Origin: Gammaproteobacteria bacterium
GTDB lineage: Bacteria; Pseudomonadota; Gammaproteobacteria; DSM-16500
Direction of reading: 5' to 3'
NCBI GenBank assembly: GCA_013288655.1
Contig: JABDBK010000012.1
Location: 1-50,034, forward strand
Length of the DNA: 50,034 nucleotides
This document shows, in pieces, positions 22,947-32,074 of this stretch. Every line of letters starts with the position of its first letter. Position 1 is the first letter of the stretch. Position numbers and translations under genes: made by a program. The notes under the pieces are model-generated. The model was not told the DNA's origin, did no database searches, and worked only from the letters and a program-made list of their open reading frames with translations.

Positions 22947-23518
22947 TACATCTCACTCAAAGCCTTTTTAGCCGGAGTAAACCCACGCTCAGCAGCTAAC
23001 CTAAATAATTGCTTAGCTTTTTCTTTGTCAACAGTGGTCCCTATACCATTCGCATACATCAGTCCAAGATTGTATTGTGCACTTGCCAATCCATGATCGG
23101 ACGCTTTTTGGTACCAGGAGATAGCCGTATTAAAGTTTTGTGAGACACCTTTTCCGGCGGCATACATATAGCCTAATTGATTTTCTGCATAAGGATTACT
23201 TTGTGCAGCGGCTTTTTCAAACCAGGATTTTGCAATCTCATAATTTTGCGGTACACCTTGGCCAGACATATAACGTACACCTAAACTTGCTTCAGCATTC
23301 GAGTTGCCCCCATCCGCTGCGCGTTGGAAATAGCTCACGGCTTTTGCATAATTACGTTGCACACCTATGCCCTTGGCATATCGATTTCCTGTATTATAAA
23401 GTTCTTGCGGGGAAGAGCCTGTATAGGCTTTGTCATCTCTTGAGATGCCGCTTTGTGTGGCGCAACCCACAGTGAATGCGCACAATAATGCAATAAAAAT
23501 GATTTTTTTGATGCTCAT
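22946..23518 (-). CDS. Sel1-repeat lipoprotein, 190 aa
   Basis: A lipoprotein signal peptide ends at C19 (FTVGC). The mature part consists of about four Sel1-type TPR repeats of 36 residues (YAKAVSYFQRAADGGNSNAE, YEIAKSWFEKAAAQSNPYAE and so on), a scaffold for protein binding in the periplasm. I choose the ATG at 23518, which has AAGGAG 6 nt upstream; the longer frame lacks a signal at its start. Sel1 proteins in Legionellales include virulence factors, but this one sits in a housekeeping block with metNIQ and rsmA. Confidence 0.85.
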   Translation of the reverse strand: MSIKKIIFIALLCAFTVGCATQSGISRDDKAYTGSSPQELYNTGNRYAKGIGVQRNYAKAVSYFQRAADGGNSNAEASLGVRYMSGQGVPQNYEIAKSWFEKAAAQSNPYAENQLGYMYAAGKGVSQNFNTAISWYQKASDHGLASAQYNLGLMYANGIGTTVDKEKAKQLFRLAAERGFTPAKKALSEM

Positions 23519-23537
23519 GCGTGTCTCCTTAATAGAC

Positions 23538-24332
23538 TTACCAAGCAGGGATAGCTTGATTATTAAAAATTCGTTTTGCTGCGTCACGAACGGTGTCAGA
23601 TTGCAGCGCAGAAACGAATTGTTTCATACGCGGGTCATTGACGCTATCTTTTCGTATGACAATGATATTGGCATACGGTGAGTCTTTGCCTTCTAAAAAC
23701 AAGGCATCCTTGACAGGAGAAAAACCTGCTGCGACTGCATAGTTGGTGTTAATGGCGGCGATAGTCACATCGGGCAAGCTGCGTGTTAATTGTGATGCGT
23801 CCAATTCCGTAAATGTAAGTTGTTTGGGATTATCTATGATATCCTGAGGTGTCGCAAAAAGTCCTGCTTTTTTATTTAATTTAATGAGTTTAGCTTTTTC
23901 TAATAATAATAAAGCTCGTCCTTCATTGCTTGTATCATTGGGAATAGCAACCAACGATCCTTTGGGTAAATCTTTTAAATTTTTTAGTTTGTCTGAATAA
24001 ATACCCATGGGATAAACAAACGTTTTGCCTATGGAAACCAGGTCATAATGTTTATCTTTAATTTGTTGGTCAAGAAAGGGTTGATGTTGAAACACATTAG
24101 CATCAAGGCTGCTGTCATTAAGTGCTGCATTAGGTTGTAAGTAATCGGTGAATTCAATGATTTTAATATTTAGATTGAATTTATTTTTTGCATATTCTTG
24201 TGCAGTTTCCAAAAGCTCGGTTTCAGGACCTGAAATAACGCCTACTTTTAAAGTATTTTTATCTTCGGCGACGCATGCGGCAAGCAAGATAACGCCTAAA
24301 CCAAGAAGTATTTTTTTTATTAAGTTTTGCAT
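23538..24332 (-). CDS. metQ: methionine ABC transporter substrate-binding lipoprotein, 264 aa
   Basis: NlpA/MetQ family. The lipobox is LLAAC with Cys at residue 20. Typical family sequence follows: LKVGVISGPETELLE, and ANVFQHQPFLDQQ. It should deliver D- or L-methionine to MetNI. It follows metI by 2 nt. No MetJ box or SAM riboswitch is visible before the operon, so its control is unclear. Confidence 0.92.
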   Translation of the reverse strand: MQNLIKKILLGLGVILLAACVAEDKNTLKVGVISGPETELLETAQEYAKNKFNLNIKIIEFTDYLQPNAALNDSSLDANVFQHQPFLDQQIKDKHYDLVSIGKTFVYPMGIYSDKLKNLKDLPKGSLVAIPNDTSNEGRALLLLEKAKLIKLNKKAGLFATPQDIIDNPKQLTFTELDASQLTRSLPDVTIAAINTNYAVAAGFSPVKDALFLEGKDSPYANIIVIRKDSVNDPRMKQFVSALQSDTVRDAAKRIFNNQAIPAW

Positions 24333-24334
24333 AA

Positions 24335-24991
24335 CTATCGACCTTTACTAAATTGTTTTGCTAGTTTATCACCTAACCATTGAGTCACTTGTACTAACAC
24401 TATCATAATGACGATGGTCATTAGCATAATCTTAACATCAAAGCGTTGATAACCATAACGAATCGCGAGATCACCTAAGCCGCCGCCGCCTACCGCACCT
24501 GCCATGGCAGAATAGCCTACAAGACTGATAATGGTTAAGGTTAAACCATTCGTAATGCCTGGGAGTGCTTCGGGAATAAGTATTTTGCTTATAATTTGCC
24601 ATGCCGTAGCACCCATGGCAGTTGCAGCTTCGATGAGACCTCGATCCACTTCAAGGATTGCATTTTCAACAATACGTGCGATAAAAGGTATCGCGGCCAC
24701 GCTTAATGGAACAATGGCAGCGTTGGTTCCAATAGATGTGCCGACTATCCAGCGTGTGATGGGGATCATAGCGACCATTAAAATAATAAATGGAATAGAA
24801 CGTGTCATATTGACCAGAGCTGCCAATAGTTGATGTAAATAAGGATGTTCAAGAATATTATTTTTGCGTGATGTATATAAAATAACACCCAAAGGTAAAC
24901 CCACTAGCGTTGCGAAAATACTAGCAAATATAACCATATAAAATGTTTCTACTGTTGCATTAAGTAAAAGTAATAATGTTGTCTGGGACAT
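24335..24991 (-). CDS. metI: methionine ABC transporter permease, 218 aa
   Basis: The protein has about five membrane segments and the EAA loop near GLIEAATAMGATAWQIISKI. It starts inside the metN gene, overlapping it by 32 nt; the chosen ATG gives the standard N-terminus for MetI (about 217 aa). The overlap suggests coupled translation. Confidence 0.92.
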   Translation of the reverse strand: MSQTTLLLLLNATVETFYMVIFASIFATLVGLPLGVILYTSRKNNILEHPYLHQLLAALVNMTRSIPFIILMVAMIPITRWIVGTSIGTNAAIVPLSVAAIPFIARIVENAILEVDRGLIEAATAMGATAWQIISKILIPEALPGITNGLTLTIISLVGYSAMAGAVGGGGLGDLAIRYGYQRFDVKIMLMTIVIMIVLVQVTQWLGDKLAKQFSKGR

Positions 24992-26015
24992 AGCCTATAA
25001 CCTCGACTTCTACGCCAAGTTGTTTTAAATAAGTGATGGCGGGTTGGATTTTTAATTTCTCGCCTTTAATGGCAACGATCATAATGCCCATGGCATGTTT
25101 TTTTATGTATTCGACATTGGCTTGTAATATATTGATGCTGAAATCAAATTGATGGCTTAATTCAGAAATAACAGGTTGTGTTGCAGTACCCTGTAAGAAC
25201 CAGAGTCGTAACACAGGATGGGTATGCGGCTGCTCTTCAGTAAAGACATGTTCTTCTATCGCTGCTGGCATGTGCTGCAATAACGATGAAGCTATAAAAT
25301 TCTTTGCGATAGCGGTTTTGGGGTGGGTAAAAAACTCACCGACTTCATTCTCTTCTATCAATACACCATTTTGTAAGATCGCAACTCTATCACTTACCGT
25401 TTTTATCACAGACATTTCATGAGTGATGAGCAAAATCGTGACATTGAGCGTATCGCGCACATTTTTAAGCAATTGTAATATGGATAGCGTGGTTTCAGGA
25501 TCAAGTGCTGAAGTTGCTTCATCGGAGAGCAAGACGTGCGGTTTGTTAGCTAAGGCGCGCGCAATGGCGACACGTTGTTTTTGACCACCGGAAAGCTCGG
25601 AAAGATAGTTGTTTTTTTTATCTGCCAACCCCGTTAATTCTAATAGCGGGCCAATAATAGCAGCAATGTCTTTACGTGAGTGACCTGTGAGCTCCAGGGG
25701 CAGGGCTATATTGTCATAAACATTACGAGAGGAGAGTAAATTAAAATGTTGGAAAATCATGCCTATTTTTTGCCTGGCCTGTCTTAAGTCAGAAGATGAT
25801 AGTCTAGTTAAATCTTGACCAGCTACAATAATTTCGCCGCTAGTGGGTTTTTCTAATAGATTGGCACAACGGATTAAGGTGCTTTTTCCTGCACCACTTT
25901 TGCCTATAATTCCAAATATTTCACCTGCATTGACGTGTAGGTTAATATCCGAGAGCGCTAGGACGGAACTGCCTGAAGTGGTATAATTTTTACATACATG
26001 TCGAAAAGTGATCAT
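24960..26015 (-). CDS. metN: methionine ABC transporter ATPase, 351 aa
   Basis: Walker A is GKSGAGKST, the signature LSGGQKQR, Walker B VLLSDEATSALD. The C-terminal 100 residues form the ACT-like NIL domain (PVISELSHQFDFSINILQAN) through which methionine trans-inhibits the transporter. It is first gene of the leftward metNIQ-lipoprotein-rsmA-apaH block. It shares a 78-bp divergent region with pncB. Confidence 0.94.
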   Translation of the reverse strand: MITFRHVCKNYTTSGSSVLALSDINLHVNAGEIFGIIGKSGAGKSTLIRCANLLEKPTSGEIIVAGQDLTRLSSSDLRQARQKIGMIFQHFNLLSSRNVYDNIALPLELTGHSRKDIAAIIGPLLELTGLADKKNNYLSELSGGQKQRVAIARALANKPHVLLSDEATSALDPETTLSILQLLKNVRDTLNVTILLITHEMSVIKTVSDRVAILQNGVLIEENEVGEFFTHPKTAIAKNFIASSLLQHMPAAIEEHVFTEEQPHTHPVLRLWFLQGTATQPVISELSHQFDFSINILQANVEYIKKHAMGIMIVAIKGEKLKIQPAITYLKQLGVEVEVIGYVPDNIITFT

Positions 26016-26045
26016 AAAATATTTTTATAATGAGAATGAGTCCTA

Positions 26046-26051
26046 TATAAT
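26046..26051 (+). promoter_or_regulatory. -10 element of pncB
   Basis: TATAAT lies 43 bp before the pncB ATG. No good -35 is visible. The leader that follows can fold GCC-T-GCTT around four T with AAGC-GGC (about 26052-26071). This small hairpin might be a control site, but no known NAD-responsive element is recognised. Confidence 0.4.
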
Positions 26052-26093
26052 GCCTGCTTTTTTAAGCGGCGTCACCCTTAGGATAAAGACATT

Positions 26094-27461
26094 ATGATTT
26101 CTCCGCTCTTGACCGATTTATACCAACTTACCATGGCATATGGCTATTGGAAACTGGGCATACATGAACGTGAAGCGGTTTTTCACCAGTTTTACCGTAA
26201 GCATCCTTTTGGCGGGAATTATGCGGTAGCCTGTGGTTTAGCGACTCTCGTTGATTTTTTGAATAACTGGCGTTTTTCTAATGATGATATGGATTATTTG
26301 CATACCTTACAGTCACCGAATCAAAAGCCGCTCTTTACGGATGATTTTTTAGATTATTTAAAAACCTTGCGATTTACTTGCGATTTGGCTGCAGTGCCCG
26401 AAGGCGAGTTAGTATTTGCCAATGAACCTATGGTGCGCATCAAAGGCCCCTTGATTCAGGGTCAATTATTAGAATCGACTGTTCTTAATATCATGAATTT
26501 TCAAACCCTCATTGCGACCAAAGCCTCGCGCGTTTATCAAGCAGCTAAAGGTGATACAGTGCTTGAATTTGGTCTCAGACGAGCACAAGGCCCTGATGGG
26601 GCATTATCAGCCAGTCGAGCGGCTTATATAGGCGGCGTTGATGCGACTTCTAATGTGCTGGCAGGCAAGCTTTATGATATTCCTGTGCGCGGAACCCATG
26701 CGCATAGTTGGGTAACGATATTTCCTGATGAGCTCAGTGCTTTTGCAGCTTATGCGGAGGTCATGCCGGATAATTGTGTGTTATTAGTGGATACCTACGA
26801 TTCTTTAGCCGGTGTCAGTCATGCGATTGAGATTGGGAAGCAATTGAGCGCAAAAGGAGCCAAACTACTGGGTATTCGTTTGGATTCCGGTGACATGGGA
26901 AGTTTAAGTATCACAGCACGTCAAATGTTAGATCAGGCAGGATTTTCTGATACTCAAATTATGGCAAGCAATAGTTTAAATGAGTATGTCATGGCTGATA
27001 TGAAAGAAGCAGGTGCTCAAATTTCAGTATGGGGAGTAGGAACGCATCTGGTGACAGCGTTTGACCAGCCTGCGCTGGATGGAGTTTATAAATTATCCGC
27101 TTTGCGTGATGAGCAGGGAACATGGCAATATAAATTAAAATTATCAGAACAAACCGCTAAAATTTCTCATCCTGGCATCTATCAAATACGTCGATATCCG
27201 CACAAAGATGTGATGTATGACATAGAACTGGGCATGTCAGAAGATTTGGGTGATTCTTATGATGTGCTTATCCCCATTTTTGAAAAAGGTAGTCTCGTTT
27301 ATCAGCAAGCATCTATTCATGCATTACGTGAACGAGCGATTCAACGAGTGAACGATTTTATTAAAGCTCATGCAAATAGGACTTATCCGGTTGAGCTGGA
27401 AAAAAGGTTAAATCATTTGAAACAACAACTTATTTTACAAGTAAAAACCCATGGAAAATAA
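26094..27461 (+). CDS. pncB: nicotinate phosphoribosyltransferase, 455 aa
   Basis: The enzyme makes nicotinate mononucleotide from nicotinate and PRPP in NAD salvage. The N-terminus LLTDLYQLTMAYGYW, the catalytic-His region RGTHAHSWV, and LLGIRLDSGDMGSLS are family hallmarks. Length fits the long bacterial form. ATG follows AGGA at about 10 nt. It overlaps trmB by 11 nt. No de novo NAD genes are visible in the window. Confidence 0.93.
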   Translation: MISPLLTDLYQLTMAYGYWKLGIHEREAVFHQFYRKHPFGGNYAVACGLATLVDFLNNWRFSNDDMDYLHTLQSPNQKPLFTDDFLDYLKTLRFTCDLAAVPEGELVFANEPMVRIKGPLIQGQLLESTVLNIMNFQTLIATKASRVYQAAKGDTVLEFGLRRAQGPDGALSASRAAYIGGVDATSNVLAGKLYDIPVRGTHAHSWVTIFPDELSAFAAYAEVMPDNCVLLVDTYDSLAGVSHAIEIGKQLSAKGAKLLGIRLDSGDMGSLSITARQMLDQAGFSDTQIMASNSLNEYVMADMKEAGAQISVWGVGTHLVTAFDQPALDGVYKLSALRDEQGTWQYKLKLSEQTAKISHPGIYQIRRYPHKDVMYDIELGMSEDLGDSYDVLIPIFEKGSLVYQQASIHALRERAIQRVNDFIKAHANRTYPVELEKRLNHLKQQLILQVKTHGK

Positions 27462-28137
27462 CTTTATGCGCCGCATTCGTAGTTTCGTGCGTCGTGATAG
27501 CCGTATGACCGATGCACAACGTCAAGCCTTAGAAACTTGTTGGCCGAAGGTGGGTCTGGATGTGCGCGATGGTTTCATCCATTTTGATGAAGTGTTTAAG
27601 CGGCAAGCGCGGCGTGTCATAGAAATTGGATTTGGTTCAGGGCATTCCTTATTGGCCGCTGCTAAAGCTCATCTTGATTATGATTTTATAGGTATTGAAA
27701 CACATCAACCCGGGATAGGAACCTTGCTACAACATATTCAAGCAGAGCAGCTTAATCATATACGCATTTTTTACGCAGATGCTGTAGAAGTTTTAAATCA
27801 ATGTATACCTGATCAAAGCATCGATATTTTGCAAATCTTTTTTCCAGACCCATGGCGCAAACGTCGTCATCATAAAAGACGCCTTATTCAGCCTGAATTT
27901 GTGAGTCTGGTTGCAAAAAAATTAAAAAAAAATGGGGAGTGGCATTTGGCAACAGATTGGGAAGATTATGCTTTGCATATGATGAAAGTGCTTTCCTCAT
28001 CTGTTGAATTTAAGAATGCCTATGGTGAAGGAAAATATGCCGAGCGCTCAAGTCAACGACCTGTTGTGACTAAATTCGAACAGCGTGGGGAAAACGCTGG
28101 GCATAGGATTTGGGAGTTGTTGTTTAATAAAATTTAG
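27451..28137 (+). CDS. trmB: tRNA (guanine-N7-)-methyltransferase, 228 aa
   Basis: TrmB methylates G46 of tRNAs. Visible motifs are RVIEIGFGSGHSLLA (SAM site), IGIETHQPGIG and the family-specific DPWRKRRHHKRRL. The ATG lies within the last codons of pncB, giving an 11-nt overlap; an ATG 15 nt further in is the alternative. Probably co-transcribed with pncB. Confidence 0.94.
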   Translation: MENNFMRRIRSFVRRDSRMTDAQRQALETCWPKVGLDVRDGFIHFDEVFKRQARRVIEIGFGSGHSLLAAAKAHLDYDFIGIETHQPGIGTLLQHIQAEQLNHIRIFYADAVEVLNQCIPDQSIDILQIFFPDPWRKRRHHKRRLIQPEFVSLVAKKLKKNGEWHLATDWEDYALHMMKVLSSSVEFKNAYGEGKYAERSSQRPVVTKFEQRGENAGHRIWELLFNKI

Positions 28138-28200
28138 TTTGTTTTTTCTGGCTAATGCTTTAACCTTGGTGAGATTATGTGATCGTTCCAAGGACGTTGT

Positions 28201-28896
28201 ATGCGCTTCATAAAATATATTATTTCATTTCTGTTGATAGCTTTATTAAGTACAAAAATTTCAGCAACAGGTACAGGCCCTTATTTTGGTTTGCAAGTGG
28301 GTGGAACGAATTTAAATAATAATCCTTATTATGTGAATACAGGTATCCCTTCAAGTCCTCCTACGGCTTGTAATCTTAAACATCCTGCAACTTGTATTAC
28401 GACCCCTGCTAAAGTCAAACCGAATAATACAGGTATAGGTGAACGTTTATATTTTGGGATACAAATGAACCGCTATGCTGGGGTTGAGATTGGAGCGACG
28501 AATTATGCGCCTTCGGTGTATGATCCTAAAATTCCTGAAAGTAATAAACCTGCTATCCGAGCCTATGCCCTGGATATTTCCGTTAAGGGCATATATTCAC
28601 TATATAATTTTTCAGTTTTTGGCAAAATCGGCGGAGCAGGGGTCAGACAAACTGCAACGGGTGCTTTAACAAAGGTCTCTTTGGATGGCGTGCGTCTACA
28701 TCAAGTTCCAGAATCGCAAAACAGCGGGCATGTGATGGCTGCTGCAGGTGTAAGTTTTGATATTAGCGCTAATTGGGTGCTTGATTTGTCGGTTAGCCGA
28801 ATCTTTAAAGGATCTAATTTCAAAGAAGCTGATTTTTATGGGTTAGGGATTGCTTATCATTGGGTTGATTTGTATTGCGGGCAGTTTTTGTGTTGA
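28201..28896 (+). CDS. outer-membrane beta-barrel protein, 231 aa
   Basis: The ATG lies 6 nt after AAGGA. A signal peptide (FIKYIISFLLIALLSTKISA) is followed by alternating amphipathic strands (GPYFGLQVGGTNL, FYGLGIAYHWVDL), as in small OmpA-like or Opa-like barrels. Only a few Cys occur, including two in the N-terminal loop and two near the end. Specific function unknown; porin, adhesin or autoaggregation roles are possible. Confidence 0.7.
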   Translation: MRFIKYIISFLLIALLSTKISATGTGPYFGLQVGGTNLNNNPYYVNTGIPSSPPTACNLKHPATCITTPAKVKPNNTGIGERLYFGIQMNRYAGVEIGATNYAPSVYDPKIPESNKPAIRAYALDISVKGIYSLYNFSVFGKIGGAGVRQTATGALTKVSLDGVRLHQVPESQNSGHVMAAAGVSFDISANWVLDLSVSRIFKGSNFKEADFYGLGIAYHWVDLYCGQFLC

Positions 28897-28988
28897 TTTA
28901 TTTCTTGACAGTTTCATCGCATTTCGTGTATTTTTTGTTATGATAGTAGGCATGTGCTATCCGATTGACGAATAATACGAGGAATCCT

Positions 28989-30356
28989 ATGAAAAGTTAT
29001 GCAGCATTAGATAGCAGTGGATTGCGTAAGCGTGTATCGAAATTTCGTGAAATTCTTGCTGATAATAAACCCAATGAAATTATATTAAAGGAGACTGCCG
29101 GCGGAGCTCGCAAGTCCGAATCAAGGCTTGTTCTTAGTAATTTTAGAAGTGAATTTTTTGCAATAAAGGATGATGAAGATTATCGTTTTCGTAAAGCTAT
29201 ATGTGAGGACTATATTTTTCGTTGTGCTTTACCTGTCTTTGAAATGATGTCTCCGAAACCAGAAACAACGGAAACGATGTTGGAGTTGATGTTTGATAGT
29301 AAGAATGGGTTTGATCATCTTTTGATGCAGCATGTGACGATTCCTATGATGTCTCGTACTAATGCGGGAATGCCTTATGTTACGCGTTGTGGTGATGTTG
29401 AGCTCATGATTGACCCCGAGGAGACACTTGGGAATGTTAATATGTCTTCTTCTGACGAACGTGGTGACCATCAATTGCAATGTAAGCAGGAAGCAAGAAA
29501 AAAAGCACATGAACAAGTAAAAAACATGTTAAGAAATCGTATAGAGCAATTTGGAATTTCGGATCCTCTGACTCTTAAAAAAATAGTAATATTGGAAAAG
29601 CCTGTTAGTGCTCAAAGCACAGATGATGTCTCTGATGTGGTTCCACCACCTAGAAAAAAGAAAGCAGAAACAAATGTTACGGCTAGTGTTGATATCGTTC
29701 CTTCTGTTTTGCCAGTACCTCAATCTGAAAATTTAGAACAAAAATCTCAAGCTTTAGAGCAGCATCACAAAGTATTGAAACCTTCTAAAGCCGAAGAATT
29801 GCGAACTGAAACTCCTGTATTGCAGCGAGTGATTAAAAATACGCGTAAACATCGAAAGGATACAAAACCTTTGGTTACTACTATGGAGGCATTTAAGGAA
29901 GAGGAAGGTCCTTCAGAAGAAAATAATCATCTCCGCAGCCCATGGACAATAGCAGCTATTATGCTAGGCGCAATCATAGGTTCTGCTCTAGGCGCATTTG
30001 TCGGGATTTACATAGGTGTTCCTTTGCTGGTGGGTGTTCTTGCCATTACTGTACCGGCAGCCATAGGGTTTGGGGTGGGTGCGTTTTTTGGATGGGCTGC
30101 CGCTAAGTTGATTCAGAGTTGTTGTGGGCATGCAGAACAGCCAGGGGTTCCAATAATGAAACAAGAGGTTCCAACAAAGGATTTGGTAGCTAATCCTACT
30201 CCACGATTTAATTCATTATATTGTCAATTAGGAAAAGAGCAAAAATTGGATTCCCAAAATTCAGAAGTTACAAAATCTATTGTATTATCGCCCGTTCTTC
30301 CACTACCTAGTAAGGATTTACCTTCACTACCTAGCTTTTCGCGCGGTCTTCGGTAG
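28989..30356 (+). CDS. candidate effector with C-terminal membrane hairpin, 455 aa
   Basis: The start is ATG at 28989, 5 nt after GAGGA; an in-frame TTG 24 nt earlier has no support. Residues 1-210 are globular with no recognised family. A Pro/Lys-rich linker contains PPPRKKKAE, a possible nuclear signal. At about 318-378 are two adjacent Gly/Ala-rich membrane segments (AAIMLGAIIGSALGAFVGIY and the next), a pattern seen in vacuole-membrane effectors of Legionellales. No N-terminal signal. It ends inside the 3' end of the convergent hemW (30-nt overlap). Effector status is inference. Confidence 0.6.
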   Translation: MKSYAALDSSGLRKRVSKFREILADNKPNEIILKETAGGARKSESRLVLSNFRSEFFAIKDDEDYRFRKAICEDYIFRCALPVFEMMSPKPETTETMLELMFDSKNGFDHLLMQHVTIPMMSRTNAGMPYVTRCGDVELMIDPEETLGNVNMSSSDERGDHQLQCKQEARKKAHEQVKNMLRNRIEQFGISDPLTLKKIVILEKPVSAQSTDDVSDVVPPPRKKKAETNVTASVDIVPSVLPVPQSENLEQKSQALEQHHKVLKPSKAEELRTETPVLQRVIKNTRKHRKDTKPLVTTMEAFKEEEGPSEENNHLRSPWTIAAIMLGAIIGSALGAFVGIYIGVPLLVGVLAITVPAAIGFGVGAFFGWAAAKLIQSCCGHAEQPGVPIMKQEVPTKDLVANPTPRFNSLYCQLGKEQKLDSQNSEVTKSIVLSPVLPLPSKDLPSLPSFSRGLR

Positions 30357-31481
30357 AAATAGCGCGATAGTATTATTTAAAAATTGCATGCCTAGCTCAG
30401 AAGTTTGTATACGTGAAGGATCATCAATAAGAAGTTTTTTTTGTTTAGCCTCATCCAACACAGGCTCTATGATTTTTATATCCAACCCTGTACGTTCCAT
30501 AAATAAACTTGTGGAAACACCCTGCGTTAAACGCAATGCATTCAACATAAATTCAAAAATAATATCTTTTGTTTCAAGTATGGTTGAATGAGCCGTCTTA
30601 TTTTTTGCAGGATCAAGATAATCATTTGGATGTTTGATTTGCCAGTGACGACGAATGGTTTTTTTATCCAGATCAGTGATTTTACTATGCGCGCCTGCGC
30701 CTATACCTAAATAATCCCCAAATTCCCAATAATTTCTATTATGCACACATGCATGATCGGGTTTAGCATAAGCTGAGACTTCATATTGAGATAAGCCCTG
30801 CGACGCAAGCAAGGATTTGCCTTGGTTTTGGATTTCCCATAAGGTTTCTTCTTCCGGTAAAACAGGCGGCTTATGATGGAAGAAAGTATTGGGTTCTATG
30901 GTGAGTTGATACCAGGAGAGATGCGGGGGTGAAAACTTCAAGCAATCTTGTAAATCATTCATGGCATCTTGCACGGATTGCTCAGGTAAGCCATGCATGA
31001 TATCAAGATTAAAATTATTAAAACCAGCCCCGATCGCAAGTTCGATGGCTTGTAATGCATGATCGCGGTTATGGATGCGTCCTAATGCTTTTAATTTAGC
31101 ATCTTGTAAACTTTGTATGCCTATCGATAATCGATTGATGCCCGCATGTTTAAAACCCTTGAAACGTGCTCCATCTATGGTTCCGGGATTAGCTTCCAGG
31201 GTAATTTCGATGTGATGACTAAAATCCAATCGTTTTTGAATGGCGGTAAGGATCATTTCTATGGCTTTTGATGAGAATAAGCTTGGTGTCCCGCCGCCAA
31301 AAAAAATACTGCTTAATTGTCGTCCCTCAATAGTAGATAGATTCTCATCCAGATCTTCTATGAGTGCTTTCACATAAGCTTCTTCGAGTATGCTATGTTT
31401 GAATTCATGAGAATTAAAATCACAGTAAGGACATTTGCGTATGCACCATGGAAGATGTATGTAAAGACTAAGCGGTAACAT
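30327..31481 (-). CDS. hemW: HemW, radical SAM heme chaperone-like protein, 384 aa
   Basis: HemW resembles coproporphyrinogen dehydrogenase HemN but acts as a heme chaperone. The 4Fe-4S cluster ligands are C13, C17 and C20 (CIRKCPYC), then FFGGGTPSLF. The N-terminal extension and fourth Cys of true HemN are missing, which supports HemW. Its ATG lies inside the last codons of the upstream U-box gene (14-nt overlap), and the two are probably co-transcribed. Confidence 0.92.
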   Translation of the reverse strand: MLPLSLYIHLPWCIRKCPYCDFNSHEFKHSILEEAYVKALIEDLDENLSTIEGRQLSSIFFGGGTPSLFSSKAIEMILTAIQKRLDFSHHIEITLEANPGTIDGARFKGFKHAGINRLSIGIQSLQDAKLKALGRIHNRDHALQAIELAIGAGFNNFNLDIMHGLPEQSVQDAMNDLQDCLKFSPPHLSWYQLTIEPNTFFHHKPPVLPEEETLWEIQNQGKSLLASQGLSQYEVSAYAKPDHACVHNRNYWEFGDYLGIGAGAHSKITDLDKKTIRRHWQIKHPNDYLDPAKNKTAHSTILETKDIIFEFMLNALRLTQGVSTSLFMERTGLDIKIIEPVLDEAKQKKLLIDDPSRIQTSELGMQFLNNTIALFLPKTARKAR

Positions 31482-31947
31482 GAGTAAGACAAAAATCCGT
31501 GATTTCTCTTGTTAAAGCGAGGTCGGGTATAAAATGTGCGTCATCATCAAGGTCTTCATGTGTCATAGGGTCTTTGCCATGTTCATCGTAATAGGATTCT
31601 ATAGCAGATTTCTCATAAGCGATAGGGACTTTGCTGCCCGCAATTCTTACGGGTTCTGTCATAATTTGTTTAGATAATGGGCAGATAAATTTAGCGGGTA
31701 TAACTACCTTGGTGGTGATTTTCTTATCAAGAGGCAAGATAGATGGCATGGCAGGTATGACTGCTGTTTGCAGTTTTGACAAATGTCGAAATTTTTCTAG
31801 CTCAGGGTTCCAGTCATCGAAGTCGTCATTTTCTAATGCTAAAACATTAATAGGACCATCAAATTCATCTTCAGTATCCGTTTCTTCTATGATAGGTGTG
31901 GGTTCTTCGGGTAATTCATTCTTTAATGTATCATTTTTTTTCAGCAT
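31468..31947 (-). CDS. U-box domain protein, candidate E3 ubiquitin ligase effector, 159 aa
   Basis: Residues about 86-150 form a U-box: FICPLSKQIMTEPVRIAG, then AYEKSAIESYY and DPMTHEDL, matching the eukaryotic pattern (F-CP-x-M-PV, YE+-AI--W, P-T---L). U-boxes recruit E2 enzymes and are found in bacteria mainly as injected effectors such as LubX. The first 85 residues are acidic, Glu/Asp-rich and probably disordered. ATG is 4 nt after GGGGAG. It overlaps hemW and is divergent from mdh, an unusual housekeeping setting for an effector. A bacterial-side role is less likely since bacteria lack ubiquitin. Confidence 0.8.
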   Translation of the reverse strand: MLKKNDTLKNELPEEPTPIIEETDTEDEFDGPINVLALENDDFDDWNPELEKFRHLSKLQTAVIPAMPSILPLDKKITTKVVIPAKFICPLSKQIMTEPVRIAGSKVPIAYEKSAIESYYDEHGKDPMTHEDLDDDAHFIPDLALTREITDFCLTHVTA

Positions 31948-32010
31948 GTTGCTCCCCTTTTTTATTTTTTATAAGAAGGAGAAATTACTGGTTAAGAAAT
32001 GCAATGTCAA

Positions 32011-32039
32011 TTGAAGATATAAGGTTATGGCATTAAAAT
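32011..32039 (+). promoter_or_regulatory. sigma70-type promoter of mdh
   Basis: TTGAAG (32011-32016), 17 bp, TAAAAT (32034-32039), about 36 bp before the mdh ATG. Spacing is optimal and the match fair. Confidence 0.45.
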
Positions 32040-32074
32040 GTCGCACTACATAATATGTGACTAAGGAGTCCATC

